NCBI GenBank assembly: GCA_023397655.1
Contig: JAEWTW010000016.1
Coordinates: forward strand, 1-64,000
Length of the DNA stretch: 64,000 bases
Origin: Bacillota bacterium
GTDB taxonomy: Bacteria > Bacillota > Clostridia > Christensenellales > SZUA-584
Direction of reading: 5' to 3'
Position 1 is the first letter of the stretch. Every line of letters begins with the position of its first letter. The notes under the pieces are model-generated. The model searched no databases, was not told the DNA's origin, and worked only from the letters and a program-made list of their open reading frames with translations. The position numbers and the translations under genes were made by a program. Shown here piece by piece: positions 16,079 to 25,720 of the stretch.

Positions 16079-18178
16079 ATGAAGTGGTTTAGAAACATGA
16101 AAATATCTATGAAGCTCATTTCAACTTTCTTATTAATTGCCGTGCTTGCGGGCGGCGTGGGGCTGTTTGGCATTGTGTCATTAACAGATGTGAACAGCAG
16201 CAGCGGCGATCTATTCAATAATTATGGGAATTCTCAAGGCTATCTGGGCTATGTGTTAGGCGAGTTTCAAAAGGAACGTGCACTTTTAAGAGACATCAAC
16301 ATTGATAAAGATGCAACAAAAGCAGTGTCTACGCGGGAAGCAGTCGCGATATCGGATGAAAACCTGATGAAGAATCTGGAGCTGTTTGAGACGACTTGTA
16401 TTACGCCGGCGGAAAAGGAAATGTACAGTGACCTTGCGCAGAAAATAGAGACGTTTCGGACCGTCAGGGATGATATTGTGAACGCCGGTGTAGCGGATGA
16501 TTTTGATACGGCATTTGAACTGCTCAAGGCGGACAGTTCTGCAGTGATCATCACTGAAGCAACACAAGCCATAGACAACGCCGTCCTGTCCAATGTGACG
16601 CTTGCAAACGATTTGCTTAAAGCGCAGGAGGGGACCGTCGGCAACACGATAATGGTCATGATCATTCTCGTGGCAGCGGCTGTACTGCTCGCTGTCTTGC
16701 TGGGGATTATCATATCGCGCGCCATCAGCAAGCCCATCCGGCATATTTCCGAAGTGGCAGTCCAGCTGGCTGCGGGCGATACGAATATTAAACGGACGGA
16801 CTATGAGAGCAAGGATGAGGTTGGACAGCTCTATAGTGCGTTCCGCGAAATGCTGACAGCGATACAGACGCTGGTCGCCGATGCGGGTATGCTGGCGGAG
16901 TCTGCAGTGGAAGGTAAGCTGTCAGCCCGTGCTGATTCCCAAAAGCATCAGGGTGACTACAGAAAGATAGTGGATGGCGTCAATAAAACGCTGGATGCCG
17001 TGGTGGGGCCGGTGCAGGAAGCTTCGGCTGTGCTGGAGGAGATGGCAAAAGGAAATCTGGATGTCAGCGTGACCGGCGACTACAAAGGCGACCATGCCAT
17101 CATCAAGCAATCGCTCAACAGCACAATCAACGCGATAAAGGGATATATCAGCGAAATTTCCTTCGTGCTGGGCGAGATGTCAAAGGGCAATCTGGATGTG
17201 GGCATCACCGATGCTTACCGCGGTGACTTCGTCGCGCTGAAGGATTCCATCAACGGCATCGTGGGCTCACTGAACGATGTGCTGGCCGAGATAGGTACAG
17301 CGGCGGAGCAGGTAGCTGCCGGCACCAAGCAGGTATCGGACGGCAGCCAGGAGATATCGCAAGGCGCTACGGAGCAGGCCAGTTCCATCGAAGAACTGAC
17401 GGCGTCGGTAACGCAGATCGCCGAGCAGACCCGCCAGAACGCTATCAGCGCTAACAAGGCCAGCGAGCTGACATTGTCGGCCGCATCCGAGGCAACGCGC
17501 GGCAACGAGAGCATGAAAACAATGCAGGAAGCGATGTCGCAGATCAACGAAGCATCCCGCAACATATCAAAAATCATTAAAGTCATCGACGATATCGCAT
17601 TCCAAACCAATATACTGGCGCTGAATGCAGCGGTGGAGGCAGCGCGTGCCGGTATACACGGCAAGGGCTTTGCGGTTGTTGCCGAGGAGGTCCGGAACCT
17701 CGCGGCACGCAGTGCAAGTGCGGCCAAGGAGACCACCGAACTGATCGAAGGCTCCATCGGCAAAACGGAGGCAGGAACGCGCATTGCGGATGAAACGGCA
17801 GTTGCTCTGGTTTCCATCGTACAGGGGGTTGACAAGGCTGCACAGCTGGTAGGCGAAATAGCAAATGCATCCAACGAGCAGGCGGGTGCCATCACACAGG
17901 TTAACCACGGCGTTGAACAGATGTCGGTGGTGGTACAGACCAACTCGGCGACGGCTGAAGAAGCGGCGGCAGCAGCGGAAGAACTGTCCAGCCAGGCAGA
18001 GTTTTTGAAGAGCATGGTAGGCCGGTTCAGTTTGAAAAAATGGGCGGCGCCGTTACCGGCGATTGATCGGTCAAAGACCGGCGGCAAAGAACAGGCAGCC
18101 GAACAGAAAAAAGCTATATCTTCAGAAAATAAGGCAGTGAAAATTGACCTGACAGACGGTGACTTCGGCAAGTATTGA
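16079..18178 (+). CDS. Methyl-accepting chemotaxis protein with 4HB sensor
   Basis: A 699-residue receptor. TM1 (~10-31) and TM2 (~190-212) flank a four-helix-bundle sensor domain. HAMP (~213-265) is followed by two further HAMP-like repeats (VLEEMAKGNLDVSVTGDYKG and VLGEMSKGNLDVGITDAYRG, ~290-405), giving a poly-HAMP stalk. The signalling domain (~410-660) carries the standard tip. The tail is LTDGDFGKY. ATG 16079 has an AAGGAG site and lies 56 bp after cheW. A Lys/Ala-rich linker of ~40 residues separates the signalling domain from the tail, consistent with a flexible tether. Confidence 0.94.
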   Translation: MKWFRNMKISMKLISTFLLIAVLAGGVGLFGIVSLTDVNSSSGDLFNNYGNSQGYLGYVLGEFQKERALLRDINIDKDATKAVSTREAVAISDENLMKNLELFETTCITPAEKEMYSDLAQKIETFRTVRDDIVNAGVADDFDTAFELLKADSSAVIITEATQAIDNAVLSNVTLANDLLKAQEGTVGNTIMVMIILVAAAVLLAVLLGIIISRAISKPIRHISEVAVQLAAGDTNIKRTDYESKDEVGQLYSAFREMLTAIQTLVADAGMLAESAVEGKLSARADSQKHQGDYRKIVDGVNKTLDAVVGPVQEASAVLEEMAKGNLDVSVTGDYKGDHAIIKQSLNSTINAIKGYISEISFVLGEMSKGNLDVGITDAYRGDFVALKDSINGIVGSLNDVLAEIGTAAEQVAAGTKQVSDGSQEISQGATEQASSIEELTASVTQIAEQTRQNAISANKASELTLSAASEATRGNESMKTMQEAMSQINEASRNISKIIKVIDDIAFQTNILALNAAVEAARAGIHGKGFAVVAEEVRNLAARSASAAKETTELIEGSIGKTEAGTRIADETAVALVSIVQGVDKAAQLVGEIANASNEQAGAITQVNHGVEQMSVVVQTNSATAEEAAAAAEELSSQAEFLKSMVGRFSLKKWAAPLPAIDRSKTGGKEQAAEQKKAISSENKAVKIDLTDGDFGKY

Positions 18179-18250
18179 TCCGTACTGACAACTGCCACTT
18201 CACCTGAGTATACAGGTAAGGGGCTTGGGCGGGAGAGGATTGGCCGCCGG

Positions 18251-19879
18251 TTATCCTCTTCCCCGAAGCAGCGTCCGGAGCCCCCGACGTTTTGTGCGGG
18301 GCTTCCGGTTGCCGCGCAGAATGCGCACGATAAGCCAAACCGTCATAATGAATGACGCTGAGAAACCGAGCACACCCAGCAGCGGTATGCCGAGCAGTCT
18401 GGGCTCCATGTCGGTGGTGCACAGTATGGAAGAACCGACGACGGCAGCGGCGTTCAGTAGACCCACGATCAGCCGGTTCATGATACGGTCGAACCGTGCC
18501 ATCGGTACTTCGGAGCCCACCACGCTGATGCCGAGGCGTGCCTCGCCTTTGGACGCGATACGCAGCAGGTCCGACATTTGTCCCGGCAGCTCCAGCGAGC
18601 GATTTCCAAAGGAGTACAGCGCCTTGCCGCCGCGCAGCAGCTGTTCCTCAAAGCTGGCATCCTGCAGAATTGTGCCGGATACGTGAGATGCCAGTATGCG
18701 CATCAGGCTGGTTTCGGGGCTGATGCGGGACAGTACCCCCTCCATGGTGATGATGCCGCGGGCCAGCATTGATATACCCGAAGGCATCGCAAGGCCGTTG
18801 GACTCGGCTACATGGACGAATTCCATCACGAACTGGCCCACATCGATGCTGCCCAGTTCTTCGGAACCGTAGCGCGTCATCATCTCCTCGATGTCGGCGT
18901 ATAGCTTTAGGTGATCCACATCACCTGTCTGGCGAGCGAGCGAGAGCACCACCGATTTGAGCGCATAAAAATCGTTCTCGGAGGCGGCCACAACGGCGTT
19001 CTTGAAAAGCTTGCGGTGACGAGCGGTTAACCTTCCCGTCATACCAAGATCGATCCATACGATCTGTCCGCCGCGAATGCGGATGTTGCCCGGATGCGGG
19101 TCAGCGTGGAAGAAGCCGTCTTCCACTACCTGCTTTAAATAGTTGGCGGCGAGCCGGTCGCATATATCGTGAAGGTCGTAACCCGCTGCCAGCAGCGCTT
19201 CGGTGTTGTCGATCTGTATGCCGTCGATCAGTTCCATCACCAGCACCTTTTGGGTGGTGAGCGCCCATTCCACCTTTGGGAATGCGACATAACCGATATC
19301 CTGGTTGTTCTCGGAGAACTCGCGGATGTGTCCGGCTTCTATCGTGAAATCAAGCTCCTGCTGTGCGGCTGACCACATCTCGTCGATCACGGTGTCGAAG
19401 TCGATGACCTGTCCGGTTTTCTGCACAATACGGATGATACCGGACGCCCGGTGCAGCAGGTGCATGTCCTGCGCCATCTTGGCGTATATGCCGGGGCGCT
19501 GCACCTTCAGTACCACGTTGCGTCCGTCCTTCAGCACGGCACGATGAACCTGAGCGATGGACGCGGAGCCTGTGGGCTCACTGTCGATGGAAGCGAAAAC
19601 CTTGTCCGCCGGCTGCCCATACTCAGCTTCAAGCACGGCCATCACCGCGTCAAAATCCATCGGTTTGACGTCGGTGCGCAGCCGGGTCAGTTCCTCGCAG
19701 TATTCCTCGGGGATGATGTCGGGCCGCATCGAGAGCAACTGGCCGAACTTGACGAAGGTCGGCCCCAGATCGTCCAGCACACGGCGCAGCTTTTCCGGAT
19801 TGAGGCCGCGCATCAGTTCGTGTTTGGTCAGCACCTTGAGTATGTCCCTGAAGCGCCCCTTATTGATATCCTTTGTCAT
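18251..19879 (-). CDS. UbiB/ABC1-family atypical kinase
   Basis: A 542-residue ABC1/ADCK/UbiB family protein. It has the family KxGQ motif (FVKFGQLLSMRPD), a GSASIAQVHRA stretch at the alanine-rich loop position, the catalytic HADPHPGN and the metal-binding DLGMTG. Two C-terminal membrane helices (~475-530) anchor it, as in other family members. In Proteobacteria UbiB supports ubiquinone synthesis; Clostridia lack ubiquinone, so here a role in lipid or isoprenoid handling is only a guess. ATG 19879 (GGAAGG site) was preferred over an in-frame TTG 54 bp upstream. It converges with the upstream MCP, and the gap of 72 bp shows no strong terminator. Confidence 0.88.
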   Translation of the reverse strand: MTKDINKGRFRDILKVLTKHELMRGLNPEKLRRVLDDLGPTFVKFGQLLSMRPDIIPEEYCEELTRLRTDVKPMDFDAVMAVLEAEYGQPADKVFASIDSEPTGSASIAQVHRAVLKDGRNVVLKVQRPGIYAKMAQDMHLLHRASGIIRIVQKTGQVIDFDTVIDEMWSAAQQELDFTIEAGHIREFSENNQDIGYVAFPKVEWALTTQKVLVMELIDGIQIDNTEALLAAGYDLHDICDRLAANYLKQVVEDGFFHADPHPGNIRIRGGQIVWIDLGMTGRLTARHRKLFKNAVVAASENDFYALKSVVLSLARQTGDVDHLKLYADIEEMMTRYGSEELGSIDVGQFVMEFVHVAESNGLAMPSGISMLARGIITMEGVLSRISPETSLMRILASHVSGTILQDASFEEQLLRGGKALYSFGNRSLELPGQMSDLLRIASKGEARLGISVVGSEVPMARFDRIMNRLIVGLLNAAAVVGSSILCTTDMEPRLLGIPLLGVLGFSASFIMTVWLIVRILRGNRKPRTKRRGLRTLLRGRG

Positions 19880-20086
19880 GTATGCCTTCCGGTATCCCTT
19901 ATCCGCCAAGGCGGCGTAATCCGCAGGCGGCAATATACTTAAGCCAAGCTGCGGTCAGGTATATTATAGCATAATTTGCATCGAATCAAAACAAGCGGTT
20001 TATTAGCAGGGCTAACAATTGGAAATATATGATAATGATATTGTTATTTCTTTACAGAATCTATATAATACACAAGGGGGATACTC

Positions 20087-20653
20087 ATGAAAAAAAATCA
20101 GATCGTCGAAGAAGCATTTAAGCTTTTCGCAAGGCAAGGCTACGAGTCCACCACGATGCAGCAGATTGGTGATGCCGTTGGTCTGGACAAGTCCTCTCTT
20201 TATGTTTATTTCAAGAATAAAAGTGACATTTATATGGAGAATCTGTCCCGTGAATATCAGGTTTTTGAGCATCAGGTGGTGAAACAGCTGGAATGTATCG
20301 TGGATAGCACGGCGCTGCTGAGGACGCTGTTTATCAACTCGCTCAAGTACTTCTCAGACTGTGATAAGCTGCTTTTCTGGAAGCAGGTGGTTCTGCTTGC
20401 CCGCGGCAGCACAAACGCTGAGATAGCTCAACAATCAACCGAATACATGGACAAAATTAAGACCTGTGTCCACTGCAAGCTGTACTGTTCTTTTGATGAT
20501 GTAAAAAACAATGATATGCTTTTTTGCAGTATGATACTGATGCAGGGGTTCATGGGCTGGTTTCTGCTTCAAAAGAAAGTGGATGAGCATGACGTGGAGA
20601 ACGCTGTGCACATGTTTGATAATATCGTTTCAAGCAGCAAGCTCTTTAATTGA
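20087..20653 (+). CDS. TetR/AcrR family regulator upstream of an MCP
   Basis: A 188-residue TetR protein. The HTH is STTMQQIGDAVGLDKSSLYV followed by YFKNKSDIY. The C-terminal half is Cys-rich (CVHCKLYC), which is unusual and could sense metal or redox state, though that is speculative. The start is ATG 20087 after AAGGGGG. A terminator follows, then a sigma-28-like promoter overlapped downstream by a 16-bp perfect palindrome, then an MCP. The arrangement repeats that at 14742. The palindrome is a plausible operator for this protein. Confidence 0.88.
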   Translation: MKKNQIVEEAFKLFARQGYESTTMQQIGDAVGLDKSSLYVYFKNKSDIYMENLSREYQVFEHQVVKQLECIVDSTALLRTLFINSLKYFSDCDKLLFWKQVVLLARGSTNAEIAQQSTEYMDKIKTCVHCKLYCSFDDVKNNDMLFCSMILMQGFMGWFLLQKKVDEHDVENAVHMFDNIVSSSKLFN

Positions 20654-20670
20654 TCACATATAAAGCATAA

Positions 20671-20720
20671 AACCTGTTCATTACAGAGGTTCAATGGGCT
20701 GCTGAACAGGTTTTTATTTT
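20671..20720 (+). terminator. Terminator after the TetR gene
   Basis: AACCTGTTCA (20671-20680) pairs with TGAACAGGTT (20703-20712), followed by T-rich sequence; the loop is 22 nt. Confidence 0.8.
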
Positions 20721-20772
20721 GCTGCAATTATTTTTCAATTGTTATAAAAAAATAATATTTCTAGAATTATTA

Positions 20773-20800
20773 CTCATAATATGACAAGATGTGCCGATAT
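20773..20800 (+). promoter_or_regulatory. Sigma-28-like promoter of the MCP at 20997
   Basis: A perfect GCCGATAT -10 (20793-20800) with a weak CTCAT at the -35 position (20773-20777), ~195 bp before the MCP start. Confidence 0.5.
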
Positions 20801-20810
20801 ATAGAAAAGA

Positions 20811-20826
20811 ACAAACAATTGTTTGT
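20811..20826 (+). promoter_or_regulatory. Perfect 16-bp palindrome, candidate TetR operator
   Basis: ACAAACAATTGTTTGT is a perfect palindrome that starts 10 bp after the sigma-28-like -10, where a bound repressor would block transcription. The TetR gene just upstream is the obvious candidate. The same palindrome is not present at that gene's own promoter, so autoregulation is not supported. Confidence 0.45.
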
Positions 20827-20877
20827 AACAATAAGACACAATGTTTGCAAATAGATCTAATTTAGGAGGCTGGCCGT

Positions 20878-20949
20878 ATGGTACAAACTCAGGCGTTTTG
20901 TGCAGCGATGATAAACACATCCGGCACAGGCGTTTTTTATGTGCTTTGA
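20878..20949 (+). CDS. Possible 23-residue leader peptide before an MCP
   Basis: A short frame (MVQTQAFCAAMINTSGTGVF, then YVL) starts at ATG 20878 with a perfect AGGAGG site eight bases upstream. It ends 47 bp before the MCP start codon. It has no recognisable family. The strong ribosome site is the main reason to list it; it may be a leader peptide that influences MCP translation or a chance frame. Confidence 0.35.
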   Translation: MVQTQAFCAAMINTSGTGVFYVL

Positions 20950-20996
20950 GGAGCCAGTATAAATATTTATAAATCTTATTGAGGGGGAAACCGGCC

Positions 20997-23045
20997 ATGT
21001 TAAGAAAAATGAAAATCGGTGTCAAGATGATTATTGCATTTCTGTTTATCGCAGCTATTGCAGGCGCCATCGGGGTAGTGGGCTTATTGAACATCGAATC
21101 AGTAACGGATGGCTCAAAAATGCTTTACGAAGTGAACGTAAAGGATCTGTCCGTCGTTGCCAACGCATCCACCACATATCAGATGATACGTTTCAACGCA
21201 CTGGATATGGGTACAAACGACGACTCTGAAGCACGGAAAACCGCGATCAACAATATCAGCGCCCGTATTGCCGAAGTGGACCAGTATCTGGGCCAGTACG
21301 TCGTTTCCGGAGAAAAGGAAATATTCGACGGACTGCTGGCCGAGTGGGCGAAGTACAAAGGGTATATCGGCGACGCAGTCAAGCTGGTGCAGGACGGGAA
21401 GACCGCCGACGCGAACGCATTGATACTTGGAGACGCACGAACGGCAGGTATTGCTTTGCAGGAATCCTTTTCAAAGATATTGGAACACAACATCGCGGAA
21501 GCGGGCCTGCAGGATCAGGCCAACGGGGATGTTGCGGAGCTTTCCAAGACGCTGATGATCGGCCTTTTGTCCGCCGGTGTGGTGATTGCGCTGGCACTGG
21601 GGCTGCTTCTGACACGGAGCATTACGAAGCCATGTAAAGCAACGGCCGAACAACTGAACAGAATGGCGAACGGTGACGAACTGGAGCCTATAGACACCGG
21701 CAAGTTCAGCGGAGAATTCAGACATATGGTGGACAGCCTGAACGCTGTCAGGGAATCTCTGTATCTGCTGCTGGGCGATTCCAACATGCTGTCGGAGGCG
21801 GCGGCGAGAGGTGCGTTATCAACCCGTGCGGATGCCGCCAGACACAAGGGCGGTTACCGGCAAATTATCGAAGGCATCAACAATACGCTGGACAATGTGA
21901 TTACGCCCATCAATGAAGCATCTCAGGCGCTTGCCAAAGTGTCCGAGGGGGACCTGAGCGCTGCCATCACCAGCGAATTTGCCGGCGATTATGCCATTAT
22001 CAAAAACTCTCTGAACGGTACCGTCGAGACGCTTAATGCGTATATCGCAGAAATATCGGATGTGCTGGGAGAGATGTCGCGAGGGAACCTGAACGTGGGC
22101 ATTCATGCGGAATACAGGGGGGACTTCAAAGAACTCAAGGCGTCCATCAATGCCATTGCCGCTTCGCTGAACGCGGTGATCGGCGACATGGGCACGTCGG
22201 CGGATCAGGTGGCGGCGGGCACGCGGCAGGTGTCGGACGGCAGCCAGGAGATTTCGCAGGGCGCTTCGGAACAGGCCGGAGCCATTGAGGAATTGACGGT
22301 ATCGATAACGCAGATCGCCGAACAGACACGGCAGAACGCGACGAGCGCAACCAAGGCGAACGAGCTTGCCGGGGCGGCACAGGCGGGTGCGGCGCAGGGC
22401 AACGAGCGGATGAAAGCGATGCAGGAGGCAATGGCTGCAATCAACGAATCGTCAACCAGCATTTCAAAGATCATCAAAGTGATCGACGATATAGCGTTCC
22501 AGACCAACATACTGGCGCTGAACGCCGCGGTGGAGGCAGCACGGGCAGGCGTACATGGTAAAGGGTTTGCGGTGGTGGCCGAGGAGGTGAGAAACCTTGC
22601 TGCGCGCAGCGCCAGCGCTGCCAGGGAAACAACTGAAATGATCGAAGGGGCGATACGTAATACGGCTGCCGGTACAAAGATCGCGGACGACACGGCCAAC
22701 TCATTAACCGCCATCGTGGATGGCGTCCGGCAAGCGGCGCAGCTGGTGGGCGAGATCGCAGCGGCTTCGGGTGAGCAGGCCATGGCTATCACGCAGGTCA
22801 ACAGCGGCATTGAGCAGATGTCTCAAGTGGTACAGAACAACTCCGCGACGGCGGAGGAAGCGGCTGCGGCGGCGGAAGAATTGTCCAGCCAGGCAGAAAT
22901 GCTCAAAAGCATGGTGGCGCAGTTTACGCTAAGGGACGCCAATAAAAGTGCGGAAACCATACAGACGGCAACAAAAGCGGATAAGCACCAGATCAGCGGC
23001 TCCCCGAATTTGATGCTGGATATCAATGATTTCGGAAAATACTGA
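20997..23045 (+). CDS. Methyl-accepting chemotaxis protein with 4HB sensor
   Basis: A 682-residue receptor. TM1 (~7-28), four-helix-bundle sensor, TM2 (~180-205), HAMP and HAMP-like repeats (~205-400, including VLGEMSRGNLNVGIHAEYRG), then the signalling domain (~405-660) with the conserved tip. The tail is MLDINDFGKY. ATG 20997 (GAGGGGG site) was chosen over an in-frame TTG 18 bp upstream. The transcript leader is long and contains a sigma-28-like promoter, a palindrome and a small reading frame. In the adaptation region this receptor differs from its neighbours (SATKANELAGAAQAGAAQGN). Confidence 0.93.
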   Translation: MLRKMKIGVKMIIAFLFIAAIAGAIGVVGLLNIESVTDGSKMLYEVNVKDLSVVANASTTYQMIRFNALDMGTNDDSEARKTAINNISARIAEVDQYLGQYVVSGEKEIFDGLLAEWAKYKGYIGDAVKLVQDGKTADANALILGDARTAGIALQESFSKILEHNIAEAGLQDQANGDVAELSKTLMIGLLSAGVVIALALGLLLTRSITKPCKATAEQLNRMANGDELEPIDTGKFSGEFRHMVDSLNAVRESLYLLLGDSNMLSEAAARGALSTRADAARHKGGYRQIIEGINNTLDNVITPINEASQALAKVSEGDLSAAITSEFAGDYAIIKNSLNGTVETLNAYIAEISDVLGEMSRGNLNVGIHAEYRGDFKELKASINAIAASLNAVIGDMGTSADQVAAGTRQVSDGSQEISQGASEQAGAIEELTVSITQIAEQTRQNATSATKANELAGAAQAGAAQGNERMKAMQEAMAAINESSTSISKIIKVIDDIAFQTNILALNAAVEAARAGVHGKGFAVVAEEVRNLAARSASAARETTEMIEGAIRNTAAGTKIADDTANSLTAIVDGVRQAAQLVGEIAAASGEQAMAITQVNSGIEQMSQVVQNNSATAEEAAAAAEELSSQAEMLKSMVAQFTLRDANKSAETIQTATKADKHQISGSPNLMLDINDFGKY

Positions 23046-23073
23046 GAATGATGAAGGGTATTCAGACTGTCAT

Positions 23074-23120
23074 AACCGGTCTGGCGGCACACATACCGCC
23101 AGACCGGTTTGATGAATTTT
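23074..23120 (+). terminator. Terminator after the fourth MCP
   Basis: A perfect 14-bp stem (23074-23087 with 23096-23109) and a T-rich run near 23117-23121. Confidence 0.8.
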
Positions 23121-23124
23121 TATG

Positions 23125-23152
23125 CTAAAGATATGGATTAATTTCACGATAG
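23125..23152 (+). promoter_or_regulatory. Sigma-28-like promoter of the MCP at 23327
   Basis: A perfect CTAAA (23125-23129), then ACGATAG (23146-23152) after 16 bp, against the SigD consensus CTAAA-N16-CCGATAT. It is ~175 bp before the start. Confidence 0.6.
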
Positions 23153-23326
23153 AATAAGATATGATTGTTTCTGGATTTCAAAGGGCTGAACAGACTGAAA
23201 AAGATGCCAAGCATTTCGAAGTAAATCGCCAGCGGATAGCCGAAAATATGTAAACATACGGACTTGTGCCTTAAAATGAGAGGGTTTGCGCAGAAGCCTG
23301 CGCTGATATAATAAACGAAGGAGTGT

Positions 23327-25669
23327 GTGGATTTGAAAAAAAAGGCTGGGAAGAAATTCGCACTGAAAAGCATATCCGTCAAAATTCTGGGCGTAGTGCT
23401 GACGGCTATTGTGCTGGTTGCAGTATCGTGTGTGGCCGTGCTGACAGTGATGAACAACAACTACTCCGACCAGATACTGCAGGGGCAGGTACAGCGGGCT
23501 AATGACTATCTGGAAAAACGGATGGACGAGCTGCAGCTGAAGTGTAAAACCGGCGCAATCAGCGTGGCATACAACGGCTTTCTGAAGGTCGGCGTCGCCA
23601 TGAAGGACATGGGACGCGTCGCGATTTCGTTGACGGGTGCCAGCATTACAGGCCTTGATTTCGTGGTGATCACAGACATGGACGGACAGGTGCTTTATAC
23701 GTCCAACAGGAACGAAGATGCCGGAACAAATTATATTATGCAAGCTATTGAAGGCGATACCGGCATATATGCGGACGACCAGAAAAACATATATTATTTG
23801 TCAGCCGCCGCGCTGGATAATGATGACGGTGAACAGGTGGGCACTGTGGTCGGCGGCGTATACTTTGACAAGCAGGACATGCTCGATGAACTCAAGGAGA
23901 TTCAGGGCGTGGATTATTCTATATTCTTTGGAGACGTCAGAGCAGTCACCACCATGATGGCGGGTGACCAGCGTGCTATTGGAACCAAGCTGGACGCGGG
24001 GCTCTCCAAGGACATCCTGACGGACAAAAAGGAATTTGTAGGACGTATGGTGCTGTCGGGTGAGCCGTATATGGCGATGTATACGCCGGTGCTGGACAAA
24101 TCAGGCAATGCCGTTGGCGCGTTGTTTGCAGGCTTGCAGACAGCCGAGATAGAGAAAAGCCGCAGCGCTACTATGTTGATATCGGCGGGTGCCGCAGCCG
24201 CAGTTGCGGTTATCGCCATCATTGCCATGCTCATATTTGTAAGATTGAGCATCCGCAAGCCGCTGGCGCTGATCACAAAGGGTGCGCAGAAGCTGGCGTC
24301 GGGTGACACTGACTTGGCGCTTGACATGCGGCGGCAGGATGAAATCGGTACGCTGGCCGGCGCTTTTTCGAGCGCTGCGGATTCCCTGAAGGCCATGCTG
24401 GCGGATGCGGATATGCTGGCACAGGCGGCGGTGGACGGCAGGCTGTCCACCCGTGCCGACGCAGAGAAGCATCAGGGCGATTTCAGAAAGATTGTGGAGG
24501 GTGTGAACACCACGCTGGACGCGGTGATACAACCGGTGAACGAGTCGGCGGCGGTGCTGGCTGAGGTGGCCAAGGGGAACCTCGGCGTCAGCGTGACAGG
24601 CGAATACCGCGGCGACCACGCCATGATCAAGGAAGCGCTCAACAGCACCATCAGCACGCTAAAAGGCTATATCGGCGAGATATCGACGGTACTGGGCGAG
24701 ATGGCGCAGGGCAACCTTGGAATCAGTATAGAATCGGAATACCGGGGCGACTTCACGGCGCTCAAGGAGTCCATTAACGCAATCGCGGCTTCACTGAACG
24801 GTGTGCTGGGAGACATCAGCGTATCGGCAGATCAGGTGGCATCCGGAACGCGGCAGGTGTCGGACGGCAGCCAGCAGATTTCTCAAGGCGCGACGGAGCA
24901 GGCCGGAGCGATTGAGGAGCTGACGGCATCCATCAGCCAGATTGCCGCACAGACTCAGCAAAACGCAGAGAGTGCGAACACTGCCAACGAACTGACGGAG
25001 TCTGCTCAGTCCGGCGCGGTGCAGGGCAACGAACAGATGAAAGCCATGCAGCAGGCGATGGCGGAAATCAACGAATCATCCCGCAGCATTTCAAAGATCA
25101 TTAAGGTGATCGACGATATCGCGTTCCAGACCAACATACTGGCGCTGAACGCGGCTGTGGAAGCCGCACGGGCGGGCGTACATGGCAAGGGCTTTGCGGT
25201 GGTGGCGGAAGAAGTCAGGAATCTCGCGGCTCGCAGCGCAGGCGCGGCGAAGGAGACGACGGAGTTGATCGAAGGCTCCATCAAAAAGACGTCAGCCGGA
25301 ACGAAAATCGCGGATGATACGGCGGAAGCGTTGGCCGATATCGTTACAGGCATTCGCAAAGCGGGTCAGCTGGTGGGCGAGATCGCACAGGCTTCGGGTG
25401 AGCAGGCCAATGCCATCGCGCAGGTGAATCGTGGTATCGAGCAGCTGTCGGCAGTGGTGCAGAACAACTCGGCAACGGCTGAGGAAGCGGCTGCGGCTGC
25501 GGAAGAGCTGTCCGGGCAGGCCGAGATGCTCAAAAGCCTGGTGGGGCAATTCAGTCTGATGGGCAACGAACAGACCGTGCAGCCTGTGCTGCAAACAGCG
25601 CCCAAGGATCAGCAGCTGCCGGAAGGACAAGCCATAAACCTGATGGATGACAACTTCGGGAAATACTGA
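23327..25669 (+). CDS. Methyl-accepting chemotaxis protein with Cache_3-Cache_2-like sensor
   Basis: A 780-residue receptor. TM1 (~20-42) is followed by a large extracellular sensor (~45-275; GLDFVVITDMDGQVLY and later YMAMYTPVLDKSGNAVGALF), which resembles the Cache_3-Cache_2 tandem. TM2 is at ~283-305, followed by HAMP, two HAMP-like repeats (AEVAKGNLGVSVTGEYRG, EMAQGNLGISIESEYRG) and the signalling domain (~505-755). The tail is MDDNFGKY. The start is GTG 23327 or TTG 23333; the GAAGGAG site is four bases from the first and ten from the second, so TTG is possible. The ligand is unknown, but domains of this kind often bind organic acids. Confidence 0.92.
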   Translation: MDLKKKAGKKFALKSISVKILGVVLTAIVLVAVSCVAVLTVMNNNYSDQILQGQVQRANDYLEKRMDELQLKCKTGAISVAYNGFLKVGVAMKDMGRVAISLTGASITGLDFVVITDMDGQVLYTSNRNEDAGTNYIMQAIEGDTGIYADDQKNIYYLSAAALDNDDGEQVGTVVGGVYFDKQDMLDELKEIQGVDYSIFFGDVRAVTTMMAGDQRAIGTKLDAGLSKDILTDKKEFVGRMVLSGEPYMAMYTPVLDKSGNAVGALFAGLQTAEIEKSRSATMLISAGAAAAVAVIAIIAMLIFVRLSIRKPLALITKGAQKLASGDTDLALDMRRQDEIGTLAGAFSSAADSLKAMLADADMLAQAAVDGRLSTRADAEKHQGDFRKIVEGVNTTLDAVIQPVNESAAVLAEVAKGNLGVSVTGEYRGDHAMIKEALNSTISTLKGYIGEISTVLGEMAQGNLGISIESEYRGDFTALKESINAIAASLNGVLGDISVSADQVASGTRQVSDGSQQISQGATEQAGAIEELTASISQIAAQTQQNAESANTANELTESAQSGAVQGNEQMKAMQQAMAEINESSRSISKIIKVIDDIAFQTNILALNAAVEAARAGVHGKGFAVVAEEVRNLAARSAGAAKETTELIEGSIKKTSAGTKIADDTAEALADIVTGIRKAGQLVGEIAQASGEQANAIAQVNRGIEQLSAVVQNNSATAEEAAAAAEELSGQAEMLKSLVGQFSLMGNEQTVQPVLQTAPKDQQLPEGQAINLMDDNFGKY

Positions 25670-25684
25670 CAGAGCAATAATATC

Positions 25685-25720
25685 AACCCCCTACCGGCTG
25701 GTTCCGGCAGGGGGTTTTTT
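25685..25720 (+). terminator. Terminator after the fifth MCP
   Basis: AACCCCCT...CCGG (25685 on) pairs with CCGG..AGGGGGTT, followed directly by six T residues ending at 25720. Confidence 0.88.

Noticed and set aside
17215..18198. Long antisense open frames over the MCP genes
   Set aside because: Frames opposite the signalling domains recur at the same place in every MCP, lack ribosome sites and are Ser/Ala/Arg-rich artefacts of the repeated GC-rich coding strand.
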